Below, one piece after another: positions 1-9,072 of a DNA stretch of 51,743 nt. Origin of the DNA: Gallionellaceae bacterium (GTDB taxonomy: Bacteria; Pseudomonadota; Gammaproteobacteria; Burkholderiales; Gallionellaceae); contig VIKH01000005.1 of assembly GCA_008080515.1 (NCBI GenBank), forward strand, positions 1,698-53,440, written 5' to 3'. The position numbers and the translations under genes were made by a program. The notes beneath the pieces were generated by a model. The model had not been told where the DNA came from, did no database searches, and worked only from the letters and a program-made list of their open reading frames with translations. Position 1 is the first letter of the stretch. Each line of letters begins with the position of its first letter.

Positions 1-187
1 GCCCATCGGTTTCCTCGAAGCGTTCGAGCAGATAGAGGATATCGCCATTGACCAGCAAGGCACGAATCCGCAGCAGTCCGATACCTTCGAGCACACGTTC
101 GGAAAGAACATCGAATGAATGTATCCATGCAATGCGGATCAGCGCGTCGCGTGTTGCGTCGATGCGGGCCGCAAGGCGGTCAGGCAA
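1..187 (-). CDS. TumE-like (DUF6516) toxin, partial at left edge
   Basis: This is the N-terminal part of a protein that runs off the left end of the window. The reading frame stays open from a TTG at 187, which overlaps the stop codon of the upstream gene, down to base 1. The visible 62 residues contain a helical N-terminus and a strand-rich stretch with RIRALLVNGDILYLLERFEE, which resembles the start of the DUF6516/TumE toxin domain. Overlap with a small helical upstream gene is typical of a toxin-antitoxin pair. The family call is by pattern memory only. The TTG start is the best visible choice but has a weak ribosome binding site, so the true start may lie slightly upstream. Confidence 0.5.
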   Translation of the reverse strand, partial: MPDRLAARIDATRDALIRIAWIHSFDVLSERVLEGIGLLRIRALLVNGDILYLLERFEETDG

Positions 188-488
188 GATCAGCCTCGCG
201 AGCTACAGCGAGTTTCTCTTTCAGTCGGGCAGCCATGTCGGCAATGGCATCCCATTCAAAAAAATCCTGATCGTCCCCTAATTTCCCTCCATTGAACCGG
301 CGCTGGAAATCTTCGGTGCTCATTTGGTAACGTTGCTCGAATTGCTTGAGATTATCGTCGAGCGGCGCGAGGCGACGACGCTCGTCATCAATCAGGCAAT
401 GAATCAGCTTGTCGAGCATGCGCAGAGTGATTTCGTCGCTGTGCGTGATGCGCTCGATCAAGTGAATTTTCTCGGCGATGGCGGTCAT
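180..488 (-). CDS. Small helical protein, probable antitoxin partner of the DUF6516-like gene
   Basis: This gene encodes a 102-residue, charged, almost entirely helical soluble protein. The start at 488 is preceded by a strong GGAGG-type ribosome binding site, whereas longer in-frame starts lack one. Its stop overlaps the start of the next gene, so the two are probably translationally coupled. It has no recognisable DNA-binding motif by eye. It contains MSTEDFQRRF near residues 56-65 and an acidic aromatic patch (DDQDFFEWDA), features I associate with the small partner of TumE-type toxins. Function is inferred from size and context. It could instead be an unrelated small regulator. Confidence 0.5.
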   Translation of the reverse strand: MTAIAEKIHLIERITHSDEITLRMLDKLIHCLIDDERRRLAPLDDNLKQFEQRYQMSTEDFQRRFNGGKLGDDQDFFEWDAIADMAARLKEKLAVAREADLA

Positions 489-517
489 TTTTTCCTCCGA
501 CGTACAAGTTATGGTCT

Positions 518-796
518 TTATAAGGTAACGGTTGGCATAGGGTTTTCCCAACCGCGACCATCCCATTCGGCGCGCATGTCGGCTGCCAACTGACCTATTT
601 GCACCTCCCCCGTTTTTGGCCAGGCATCTCGCGCCGACGCGAGCGCTGCCAGGACGCGCTTTTTGCGTTGACCTTCATCCTGCGTTTCGGTGACATTGCT
701 TCTTGTCGCGATGAATTCAACAAAGTCGTACACCTCGGCTTGTTTTTCCTGCGGCAAAGTTTGTAGCCGCTGATGAATCAATTCGGCGTAGCCCAT
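518..796 (-). CDS. DUF2281-type antitoxin-like protein
   Basis: This 92-residue protein begins MGYAELIHQRLQTLPQEKQA, followed by a helix with VYDFVEFIATR. That is the pattern of the DUF2281 family of small antitoxin-like proteins, often paired with PIN-domain toxins. The C-terminus has ADMRAEWDGRGWENP, a common toxin-binding tail type. I chose the start at 796 because AGAGGAG lies just upstream. The next gene begins 29 bases after the stop, but no PIN-domain gene is visible, so the usual partner is absent or this protein belongs to the neighbouring pair. A repeat-borne hairpin sits directly upstream of its ribosome binding site. Confidence 0.55.
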   Translation of the reverse strand: MGYAELIHQRLQTLPQEKQAEVYDFVEFIATRSNVTETQDEGQRKKRVLAALASARDAWPKTGEVQIGQLAADMRAEWDGRGWENPMPTVTL

Positions 797-809
797 GCTT
801 TTCTCCTCT

Positions 810-912
810 AACGGGCATGGCAAACGCCACCCCTGATTATGAAACTTGCCATGCCCGTTTCCCCCACCCTACCCTCCCCCGAAGGGAGAGGGGGCGAGGT
901 CTCGCTGCGCGA
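810..912 (+). repeat. Composite palindromic repeat, copy A
   Basis: A perfect 14-base inverted repeat (AACGGGCATGGCAA at 810-823, its complement at 846-859) encloses a 22-base loop containing GCCACCCC-N5-ATGAA. It is followed by a GC-rich palindrome (CCCTCCCCC / GGGAGAGGGGG, about 861-898) and GCTGCGCGAG at 903-912. The same architecture occurs at 15784-15889. It fills the gap between hsdM and the DUF2281-type gene. Confidence 0.75.
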
Positions 913-920
913 GTTTCACG

Positions 921-2615
921 CTAATCAACCGTGCCCGGATCGGCATTAGACAACGCCGACCGCAATTCTTCAACTTCCTCGACAATCTCCGCCTCAATCG
1001 CCGCCAGCTCGTCAAGCAGTTCGCGCGGGTCGCGGTGCTCGACGGCGGTCTGGCTCATCGGACGGTAACGTCCGGCGGAGAGGTTGAAATCGTTGGCGCG
1101 GATCGTAGCCGTATCGGCGAACCACCATTTCTGCTTCCATTCCGCAACCCTTCCTGCCTGCGGGCGAGGGAAGAAATGAGCCTGCCAATCGGCGTAGAGC
1201 GCCTCCCGATTGCGATATGCCTCCACCAGCCCCGGCAGGTCATCCGCTTCGATGGCGGTGTCGTGGTTGGCGTCGAGTTTGAAGCCGTCGTTATCGGCGT
1301 GGAGGAACAGCACGCTGTCGGTGCTGCCGCCCTTGCGGAAAAACAGCGCGGAAGTTTTCACGCCGGAGTATGGCTGGAACACGCCGCCCGGCAGCGACAG
1401 CACCGCCTCGACGCGGTTGTTTTCGATGAGTTGGCGGCGCAGTTCCTTGTGCGCGCCGGTGGCGCCGAACAGCACACCCTCGGGCACGATCACGCCACAG
1501 CGGCCTCCCTCACCCCCTTCCCCTCTCCCGCTTGCGGGCGAGGGGTCCAGCAAGGAGTCCATCATGTATTTGATGAACAGCAGTTCGGTGGCAGTGCTGT
1601 TGCCGACTTTCACGTCATCAACGATGCGATCCTTGTCCACCCGCCCGGCAAACGGCGGGTTGGCGGCGACGACGTGATAGCCCTCGGGTAATCCGAGTTC
1701 GCGCTTTCTCCCGGCGTCCAGCGTGGTGGTGAGCACGTTGCGCTGGTAGATGCGCACGTCCGGCAGGCCGCGCAGCGTGAGGTTCATGGTGGCCAGGCGC
1801 ACCATCTTCGGGTCAACGTCGTTGCCGAAAAAGGTTTGTTCCTGCAACACGCGCCACTTGGCGGCGGAAAGCGCGTTGCCGTTGCCGCGCGGGATTTGCT
1901 TGCCGTCGAGTTCGACGCTTTCGATGCCGTCCGGGGTGGAGTTGGCGAGCTTGATGTGGTCGAGAATGGCGGCGATGAAACCGGCGGTGCCCGCTGCCGG
2001 GTCGTAGCAGGTTTCGCCGATCTTCGGATCGAGCATGTCCACGATGACGCGGATGATGTGGCGCGGGGAGCGGAACTGGCCGAGTTCGCCGGCGGTTTTG
2101 ATGCGCTTGAGCAGGTACTCGAACAGGTCGCCCTTGGTGTCGGCGTCGTGTTCATCCAGGCGCAAGCCGTCTACCTTGCCGACGATTTGCGTCAATACCA
2201 CCGGCTCGTCAATAACCAGACGCGAGCCGTCCATGAAGTTGGTGGCGCTCTTGCTGGCGACTTCGGCATAGAAGGGAAACACTTCATCGCGCATGAAGCG
2301 CACAAGGTTTTCTCCGGTCAGCGCGCGTGCCCATTGCGCCCAGCGGAAGCGCTCGCGCGGGATGGTGTCGCCGCCTCCCAGCGCTGCGGCGTTGAGCGGG
2401 TTGCGCAGCTTCCATTCTCCGCCGTAGATGCTGGTCGGCTTTTGTTTCATCAGCCGGGCGCGGGCTTGGGCCTGGGTATCCAGCCCATCGGCGAGATAGA
2501 AGAAAAACAGGAAGGCGAGTTGCTCGGTGTTCGAGACCGGATCGGGATAGCCGCCACCAAAAAGGTAGTTGCTGATGTCGTCTATGTCTTGGCGGAGTTG
2601 CGGGGTGAGGGACAT
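921..2615 (-). CDS. hsdM: Type I restriction-modification DNA methyltransferase subunit
   Basis: This 564-residue protein is the N6-adenine methyltransferase (M) subunit of a type I restriction system. The N-terminal helical domain (about 1-150) is followed by the SAM-dependent methylase fold. Motif I reads DPAAGTAGF at 205-213, where the family usually has DPACGTGGF, and the catalytic NPPF is at 319-322. The start lies 9 bases after the hsdR stop, so hsdR and hsdM form one transcript. No specificity gene follows in the window. Residues 357-370 (PSPASGRGEGG region) are encoded by a copy of a dispersed palindromic repeat, a short in-frame insertion between the catalytic motif and VIVPEGVLFG. 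Whether the insertion affects activity cannot be judged from sequence. Confidence 0.93.
   Translation of the reverse strand: MSLTPQLRQDIDDISNYLFGGGYPDPVSNTEQLAFLFFFYLADGLDTQAQARARLMKQKPTSIYGGEWKLRNPLNAAALGGGDTIPRERFRWAQWARALTGENLVRFMRDEVFPFYAEVASKSATNFMDGSRLVIDEPVVLTQIVGKVDGLRLDEHDADTKGDLFEYLLKRIKTAGELGQFRSPRHIIRVIVDMLDPKIGETCYDPAAGTAGFIAAILDHIKLANSTPDGIESVELDGKQIPRGNGNALSAAKWRVLQEQTFFGNDVDPKMVRLATMNLTLRGLPDVRIYQRNVLTTTLDAGRKRELGLPEGYHVVAANPPFAGRVDKDRIVDDVKVGNSTATELLFIKYMMDSLLDPSPASGRGEGGEGGRCGVIVPEGVLFGATGAHKELRRQLIENNRVEAVLSLPGGVFQPYSGVKTSALFFRKGGSTDSVLFLHADNDGFKLDANHDTAIEADDLPGLVEAYRNREALYADWQAHFFPRPQAGRVAEWKQKWWFADTATIRANDFNLSAGRYRPMSQTAVEHRDPRELLDELAAIEAEIVEEVEELRSALSNADPGTVD
1506..1545. 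repeat. GC-rich palindromic repeat inside hsdM
   Basis: The stretch has the form TCCCTCACCCCC followed by CCCTCTCCCG / CGGGCGAGGGG. It matches the palindromic part of the repeats at 861-898, 15836-15870 and 42602-42706. It is translated in frame as residues 357-370 of HsdM. Confidence 0.7.
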
Positions 2616-2624
2616 GGCGCGGGG

Positions 2625-4751
2625 TTAATGGGTGCTGGGTTGCTCGCCATAGACGGACTGCGAGAGGTTGGCGATGACACCGGATAACGACTCTTCGCCG
2701 CCAAAGAGTTCGGCCGCTTTGCGGCGGCCACCTTGCAGGCTGAAGGGCGGAAATTCGAGGTGGTCGAGGGTGAAGTCTTCGAACTGGTCGGCATTTTGGC
2801 GGATTTGCGCCTCGACATCGTGCAGCCAGCGTTCCTGATCGGGAGTGAATTCGTGGCTCACCAGCCAGCCCTCGAAACGCGCGCCGAGTTCGTTGGCTTT
2901 TTCCTCTGACGCTTCGAGAAAAACAAAATTACCGGCGTCGTCCATCGTCACCCAGGCGCGGGTAGTGGGGTCAATATCATCATCCTGATTGACGGTGACG
3001 AGCGTGCGGGGATTCTGGTAGGGACGCGGTTTAGGTTCCATCACCTTGCCACCTTCGCCATAGCCATCTTCGCCTTCATGCGCGGCAACGACGCCGACGA
3101 AATCGAACAGGGTAAAGATGGGCTTGCCCGGCGATTTGCGCGTGCCCCGGCCCAGCATCTGGCGGTAGAGCGTCACCGACTTGGTGTAGCGGGCGAAGAT
3201 GAGGTTGACGACTTCCGGGCAGTCGAAACCGGTATCGAGCATATTCACCGACACCAGCACCTGCGGGAATTTTTCTTTCTTGAAGCGCCGGATGCGCGCC
3301 ATCGCGTCGGTGGTGTCTTCGCCCTGTCCCATGCCGGAGACGACGTAATCGGCGTATTTGATTTTCGGCGAGAGTTTCAGATGGGCGAATTCATTGTCTA
3401 TCAGCGTCGCCAGCGTTTCGGCGTGACGCTTGGTGACGGCAAAGACGATGGTTTTGCCGATCATTGGCTTGCGCAGATAACCCTTGGCGTCGCTAAAACC
3501 TTCGTCCATCACCTTGCGGAATTCGCGCACGATAGCCTGATTGCGCGCGGGAATGGTGAATTTGCGCTCCAGCACATTGGGATCAAGGAGGATATGCGGC
3601 TGTGGCGGTTTGAGGTTGGCGGCGGCGACAAAAGCATCTTCGAGTTCCTTGCGGGTCTTGGGATCAAGCGCCTCCCACTGGATGTCGTCGCGCAGAATCT
3701 TGATGCCGTCGGCGGTGGCGGTCTTGACCGTCTGGGCTTTGTAGATTTGGTAACCGACCAGATAGCCGTCGTCAATGGCGCGTTTGAGCGTGTAGGCAAA
3801 GGTGGGTTTGTCCACACCGAAAAAGCGCAGGGTATCGCGCACGAAGGCGGTTTCGTCGTCGGGCGTGCCGACTTCGTTGGGTGGTTTGACGCAGGGTGTG
3901 GCGGTCAGGCCGATCTGGATGCCGTCGAAGTGCTCCAGCACCTTGCGCCACTTGCCGTAAATGCTGCGGTGGCATTCGTCGGTGATGATGAGATCAAAAT
4001 AGCCGGAGGAATACTCGTGGTAGATATTCACCATAGACTGCAAGGTGGTGATGGTAATGCGTTGCTCGTCCTGAAACCGCCGACCGGCGCGCAACACATA
4101 ACAGGGCAGTTCCTTCAAATGCTCCGTAAATGCATCCTCGGTTTGCAGCGCCAGCGGAATGCGATCAACCAGAAACAGTACGCGGGTGACGACGTTGGCC
4201 GCGAACAGGCGCTTGATGAGCGCGGCGGCGGTGCGCGTCTTGCCGGTGCCGGTGGCCATCTCCACCAGCAGCTTGCGGCGGCCCAACCCGATTTCACGGC
4301 AAAGAGTGTCGTTGCATTCCTGTTGGTAGTCGCGCCCGGCGATGCGCTGGTCAATGGCGATGCCGAGCGGATCAACGCGCATCTGGCGCATGGCGGCACG
4401 GCGCTCAAGGTCGGATTGCGAGAAAAACGTCTTGACCGGGCGCGGGTGGGCTTCGCACTGCCAGTCCCAGAACAGAATTTCCTTGCCGTTGGCGAGAAAG
4501 ACGAAGGGCACGCCAGCTTGCTCCGCGTTGTGGCGGCCTTGCTCTCTGGCATCGGCGGCGTTGATGCCCTCGCGTTTGGCCTCGACGATTGCCAGCCCGC
4601 GCCCCTCGCGACCGCACAGCATATAGTCGGCACGGTCGCCATCGGGTAGCGTGTATTCGTAGCGCACGCTGATACCGTCGCTGATTTTCCAGTCCTGGTC
4701 TTTGAGTTGTGCGTCAATGAGTGTGCGGGCGTAGGCTTCAGTCTGCGGCAT
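2625..4751 (-). CDS. hsdR: Type I restriction enzyme R subunit (EcoEI-like)
   Basis: This 708-residue protein is the motor and nuclease subunit of a type I restriction enzyme; it translocates DNA using ATP and cuts unmodified DNA. An N-terminal PD-(D/E)xK nuclease is visible (acidic residue near D42, EAK at 57-59). The superfamily 2 helicase core has Walker A GTGTGKT at 167-173, DECH at 258-261 and a GRGTRKS arginine motif near the C-terminal part. I chose the start at 4751 because GGAAGAG precedes it. It is the first gene of the hsdR-hsdM transcript. It is somewhat shorter than many HsdR proteins but shows no break. About 290 bases upstream, to the end of the next gene at 5042, hold no visible gene. 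Confidence 0.92.
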   Translation of the reverse strand: MPQTEAYARTLIDAQLKDQDWKISDGISVRYEYTLPDGDRADYMLCGREGRGLAIVEAKREGINAADAREQGRHNAEQAGVPFVFLANGKEILFWDWQCEAHPRPVKTFFSQSDLERRAAMRQMRVDPLGIAIDQRIAGRDYQQECNDTLCREIGLGRRKLLVEMATGTGKTRTAAALIKRLFAANVVTRVLFLVDRIPLALQTEDAFTEHLKELPCYVLRAGRRFQDEQRITITTLQSMVNIYHEYSSGYFDLIITDECHRSIYGKWRKVLEHFDGIQIGLTATPCVKPPNEVGTPDDETAFVRDTLRFFGVDKPTFAYTLKRAIDDGYLVGYQIYKAQTVKTATADGIKILRDDIQWEALDPKTRKELEDAFVAAANLKPPQPHILLDPNVLERKFTIPARNQAIVREFRKVMDEGFSDAKGYLRKPMIGKTIVFAVTKRHAETLATLIDNEFAHLKLSPKIKYADYVVSGMGQGEDTTDAMARIRRFKKEKFPQVLVSVNMLDTGFDCPEVVNLIFARYTKSVTLYRQMLGRGTRKSPGKPIFTLFDFVGVVAAHEGEDGYGEGGKVMEPKPRPYQNPRTLVTVNQDDDIDPTTRAWVTMDDAGNFVFLEASEEKANELGARFEGWLVSHEFTPDQERWLHDVEAQIRQNADQFEDFTLDHLEFPPFSLQGGRRKAAELFGGEESLSGVIANLSQSVYGEQPSTH

Positions 4752-5041
4752 GAATATCTCTTCCAGTTTTTTCCGATGATACCGCAGGTGGCAATGAAAT
4801 AGCCCAAGGCCATTGCGGGATTTCGCATGCAGAGAGGCAAGTTCGTCGGCACCGGAAACTGAACCGCTGCATGTAAACATGATGTTGCTGGGCCGCGAGA
4901 TTTGCGTCGCGAACGTGCCGAAATGCGTAAAATGCCCGATAGCCGCTTGGTGATAACAGGGTGCGTGTCGGTGTTGTGTCGAACCAGCTCAGACTTGCAA
5001 CAGCAGCAAGCCTTGTGTACGTTGCGCCAACATTTCCATGG

Positions 5042-7813
5042 CTAACCCCGCGACTCATCTTTTGGCGGCGCGGGAGAGAAGTAGCTGGCCGCGATGATCA
5101 GCAGCGAAATGCCGATCAGAGATAGCGTCCAAAGTGCCGTTCCCTTGTTGGACAAGTCAATTGCCATCAGTTTTATGCCCACTATCGCCAGCAGGGTAAA
5201 GCCATTGAACCATAGCGTACGTTGCTTGCTGCGCGAGGCATACAACATGATGCCCATCGCGATGGCAGTCCACAGCAGGGAGAGCCCCGCTTGCAGCGCG
5301 GAAGATGCGAACAAAAAGTGCCCTTCAAAAGGTACGCCGCCCCAGTGATGAGCGAGGCGCGCTGCTTCGGCACTCACCCACAAAAATGCGATGCCATACA
5401 AGACCGGTAACATCGAGCTTTGCGTGGAACGCAGCCATTTCCAGATTGCGAACATCACCAGGAGATTGACCAGATCGAACGGGTTGAGCACAGGCAAGTA
5501 GGGCAAGCCACTGCCATCGCCGGAATTGGTCAGGTTGCCGTAGATCATCCATGCACACAGCAACATGGCGACGGGCGCTTGCAGAGTGTTCAGATAAAGT
5601 TCTCGGTGTTGCGCGAACGGATATTTTTCCTGTTGCAAGCCGCGCAACGTAGCGAGTATGCCGAGTGTGCCTGCCATTCCCCATGCCAGCCAGGGCCAGA
5701 GGGCGTTGCCGGGAACAAGCTGTTCGGATATCCAAGCAAGTTCGCTACCCGCAAGGGCAATCAAAAACCAGTAACCCAAAGCGTGACGGAGTTCGCAGAC
5801 GGCGGAGATGTTGTCGCGTTCATGGCGATACAGCAGCCCATACTGTGCGAGCAGCACCAGCGGCATCAGTATGGACATGATGCCAGACAGTGCATGCCCA
5901 TTTTTCTGATAGCTGTCGAGTGCGGCAACAAGTATGGCAAACAAGAGCAAGGCGGATGGTTGGCGCATGGCATGCCAAGTTATTCTGGTGCCGAGCCATT
6001 CCAGAAAAATGGAACTGAACAGGCAGAGCCCGAGCCACTCCGCCATTTTGTAGGCGTAGGGAGCGAAATGATCAATCTCGGTAAACCCCGCACCGAACCA
6101 CCAGAGCAATCCCCAATACAGGAAAGGTTGGGCGAAATCCGAGGTGTTAATCTGCGCTGCAAAAGCAACCGTTTTTTCCGGGCTGACTGAAGCCTTTGCG
6201 GTGTGATGCAACAGCAAGGCACTGGCGAGTGCGGCGACCACCACGATCAGGCAACCCACGTACCAGTCGTTGAATACAGGGTAAGTGTGTTGCAATTCAT
6301 ATAGGTGGGCGAAGAAATATATTCCGGCCAGAACCTGCAATGCTGAGCCGGACAGGCGCGCCAGAAAGCGATCCTGCTTTACGCCGAGATACAACACGCC
6401 GAACCCTTCCAGCGTCCAGAAGGCCGAGGTAAGTTGCGCGTCGAATGCCAGCGGAATGGCGAGAGTAAAGAATCCGATGGCGATGCCGAGCAGACTTTTT
6501 TCCAGCCACACGGTTTCTTCATTTGGTCTGCGCCAGATTGCCCACCACAGCATCAGGTAATAAGAGCCGGCGGCACAGGCATTCCATGCCAAAGTTATGT
6601 CCTGCCCTTGCAAGAGATGATTTTGCAGTGCGGCGGCGGCCAGCGGCGTGCCATACAACAACATACCGTCGCCCCAACTGAGGCGACCGGGAGCACTCAG
6701 CAGATTGAACAATACGGGTGTGGCGGAATAGAGCAGAAAGAACAGGATCAGGAAGGTTTCTGAAGTCGGGAAATCCTCCGGTTGGTAAGAGCGGAACGCC
6801 CAGTTCATGCCGATCACCAGCGTGAAGATGAAGCCGGACATGTTGAGCGCACGCCAACCTTTGAACCAGTTCACGGTGATAATGAAAGTGTTCAGCAGCA
6901 GAAAGTAACTGAACAAAGTGGTCTGGCTTCCCCCGGAGCTTGTTGCCATCACCGGAGACAAAAATGCGCCTGAAATGCCCAGCACGGCAAGTGAACGTGC
7001 ATCCTGGCGAGCGGCCAGCAAAACGCAGGTAACGCCGATCAAGGTGAACAATATGAAGGCAAGCGTTTCGTCAATGATCTGGTAACGCGCCAGCATGAAA
7101 TACACCAACAGGTACAGAATGCCTAGTCCACCCCCCTGCATAGCTTGTCCAAACATGCGATGTTCCGGCTGCTGGGCACGGTGATAACCAAAGACGCTCA
7201 TCGAGATGGCGGCGAGCGCGCCCAGCATCAGGCGCACAGATATTGGAAAGAGTCCCATATCCACTGCCAGCTTCAATCCGGAGGCGATACCGAAGAACAA
7301 AATGATTACGCCGATCTTGGCGAGGATGTTGCCCTTGAAGAGTCTGGATAGCCATTCGGGTGCCTCGAAAGCGCTTCCTGCCGGGGTAATGCCTGGATGT
7401 TTTTGTGCCTTTGCTTGCGGATCGGCAGGCAGAATCGGACGGCTGAACGCGGTCTTCACGAATGGATTGGTTGGATCAACTGGAGGCGAGATGTCGGGCG
7501 TCGCTTCGACAGGTAGGGATGCAACGGGAGTGATGGTGGCGGACTGCTGCGTAGCCGATACAGGCGTGCTCTCTTGCTTGGCTTGTGTGGAGGGTTGCTG
7601 CACAGATTTGAGTGTGGCGATTTGTGCGGAAAGTTGCCGAATTAATTTTTCCAGCGCGGCCACACGCTCTTCGAGTGGTTGTTTTCGGTTTCGCGTCTGT
7701 TCACTATAAATCAAGCCACCCACCAGTCCCAGAATACCTCCGGTGAGGACTCCGTTACTGGTGCCAGTGAGGCCTCCGAGCACAAGGCCGATCAGTAGTC
7801 CGATGAACCACAT
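5042..7813 (-). CDS. DUF2339 family large integral membrane protein
   Basis: This 923-residue protein starts with a glycine-rich hydrophobic hairpin (residues 1-35), then a short coiled coil (EERVAALEKLIRQLSAQI) and a proline/threonine-rich linker to about residue 145. The rest is an array of more than twenty hydrophobic segments. The order of N-terminal hairpin, coiled coil, linker and polytopic domain with GNILAKIGVIILFFGIASGLK is that of the DUF2339 predicted membrane proteins. The family function is not established to my knowledge. A GGGGG ribosome binding site precedes the ATG. It appears to be a single-gene unit downstream of the lipid-repair operon, on the same strand with a 50-base gap. 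Confidence 0.85.
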   Translation of the reverse strand: MWFIGLLIGLVLGGLTGTSNGVLTGGILGLVGGLIYSEQTRNRKQPLEERVAALEKLIRQLSAQIATLKSVQQPSTQAKQESTPVSATQQSATITPVASLPVEATPDISPPVDPTNPFVKTAFSRPILPADPQAKAQKHPGITPAGSAFEAPEWLSRLFKGNILAKIGVIILFFGIASGLKLAVDMGLFPISVRLMLGALAAISMSVFGYHRAQQPEHRMFGQAMQGGGLGILYLLVYFMLARYQIIDETLAFILFTLIGVTCVLLAARQDARSLAVLGISGAFLSPVMATSSGGSQTTLFSYFLLLNTFIITVNWFKGWRALNMSGFIFTLVIGMNWAFRSYQPEDFPTSETFLILFFLLYSATPVLFNLLSAPGRLSWGDGMLLYGTPLAAAALQNHLLQGQDITLAWNACAAGSYYLMLWWAIWRRPNEETVWLEKSLLGIAIGFFTLAIPLAFDAQLTSAFWTLEGFGVLYLGVKQDRFLARLSGSALQVLAGIYFFAHLYELQHTYPVFNDWYVGCLIVVVAALASALLLHHTAKASVSPEKTVAFAAQINTSDFAQPFLYWGLLWWFGAGFTEIDHFAPYAYKMAEWLGLCLFSSIFLEWLGTRITWHAMRQPSALLLFAILVAALDSYQKNGHALSGIMSILMPLVLLAQYGLLYRHERDNISAVCELRHALGYWFLIALAGSELAWISEQLVPGNALWPWLAWGMAGTLGILATLRGLQQEKYPFAQHRELYLNTLQAPVAMLLCAWMIYGNLTNSGDGSGLPYLPVLNPFDLVNLLVMFAIWKWLRSTQSSMLPVLYGIAFLWVSAEAARLAHHWGGVPFEGHFLFASSALQAGLSLLWTAIAMGIMLYASRSKQRTLWFNGFTLLAIVGIKLMAIDLSNKGTALWTLSLIGISLLIIAASYFSPAPPKDESRG

Positions 7814-7863
7814 ATATGCCCCCTTTGATTAGCGCTGCTATTCAGCAAGTAATTTCACAACAA

Positions 7864-9072
7864 TCAGCACACTTTGCCTGCGCTCACGTATTTCCGTGAC
7901 ACTCCAATTGCAAAAATCGCGCACGTCAGGAAAATTCCGAACCCAACCACTATATTGTTGATAGGAATGCCGACGGATGCTGCCAATGAATACCCCCCCA
8001 CGAACACTAGCATCGCGATATTCTCGGCAAAATTCTGCACCGCCAGCGCGTTACCCGCTCCTATGGTTTCGTGCCCTTTCTCTTGTAGCAGGGCGTTGAG
8101 CGGGACGACGAACGAGCCGCCGCAGATGCCGATGGCAACCATCAACACCGCAGCGAAAGTGAGGTCGTTAACCAGTGCGAGCGCGAGGATGGCGGGGCCG
8201 AGCAGCAGTCCGCCGATCAGCGCGCGATTGACGTTGGCGAGCGATATCCACAGGCCCGCTCCGGTCGCACCCAGCACGATGCCGATGGAGACCGCGCCCA
8301 TCAGGTTGGCGGGAGTCTGGTTGTCGGTGATCAGCAGCGCGGCGGGAACCCACGCGAACAGCATCAATCGCAGCGTCGTGCCGCTGCCCCAGAACACGCT
8401 GGTTCCCAGCAGGCTGAAGCGGGCGTCTGGATTTTTCAGCAGCAATGTCAGTGCGGACATGAATTTCTTGGCACGCAACCACGGGTGAAAGCTTTCGCCC
8501 GGATTTTCTGCGTCCAGCTTCGGGATGAACAGGTTCGCCACCACGGCCAGCGCGTAAGCGGCCATCACGCCAATAAACGCCCAGTGCAGCGAGTGATCTG
8601 CCAGCCAGCCGCCCATCAGCACCCCGAGCAGGATGGCGACGATGGTCGAACCTTCCATCATGCCGTTGGCGCGCACCAGCGATGCCGGCCCGAACATTTG
8701 CGACAGGATGCCGTACTTGGCCGGGGAATACACCGCCGCGCCGATTCCGATCATTCCGTATGCGGTGAGCGGGTTGACGCCGGACACCATGGCGATGGCG
8801 CCCAGGAGTTTGAGCAAGTTCGCCACCAGCATCACGCGGCCTTTTGGAAATCCGTCCGCAATCTGCCCGACGAAAGGCGCAAGCAAGATGAAGGGCACGA
8901 CGAAGGATTCTTGCAGCAGAGGCACGAGGTTTGCCAAGCCTTGCGTTTTCACGATGGCGATGGCCGCGATCAGGATGGCGTTGTCGGCCAGCGCGGAAAA
9001 GAACTGCGCCAGCAACACCGACATCATGCCCATCGACAGTAGCGGGAGGTCGAGTGATTTACGTTCGCTCAT
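7864..9072 (-). CDS. lplT: Lysophospholipid transporter LplT (major facilitator superfamily)
   Basis: This 402-residue inner-membrane protein has about twelve hydrophobic segments and the LplT pattern at its N-terminus (FFSALADNAILIAAIA, then GQIADGFPKGRVML). LplT flips lysophospholipids across the inner membrane to the cytoplasmic face, where Aas re-acylates them. The ATG overlaps the aas stop codon (ATGA), so the pair is translationally coupled. In many bacteria lplT and aas are adjacent or fused, which supports the assignment. Length and topology are as expected for the family. Confidence 0.93.
   Translation of the reverse strand: MSERKSLDLPLLSMGMMSVLLAQFFSALADNAILIAAIAIVKTQGLANLVPLLQESFVVPFILLAPFVGQIADGFPKGRVMLVANLLKLLGAIAMVSGVNPLTAYGMIGIGAAVYSPAKYGILSQMFGPASLVRANGMMEGSTIVAILLGVLMGGWLADHSLHWAFIGVMAAYALAVVANLFIPKLDAENPGESFHPWLRAKKFMSALTLLLKNPDARFSLLGTSVFWGSGTTLRLMLFAWVPAALLITDNQTPANLMGAVSIGIVLGATGAGLWISLANVNRALIGGLLLGPAILALALVNDLTFAAVLMVAIGICGGSFVVPLNALLQEKGHETIGAGNALAVQNFAENIAMLVFVGGYSLAASVGIPINNIVVGFGIFLTCAIFAIGVSRKYVSAGKVC

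Noticed and set aside
3078-4649. Long open frame on the plus strand opposite hsdR
   Set aside because: It lies wholly antisense to a well-supported gene, has no recognisable motif, and its composition reflects the codon bias of hsdR.
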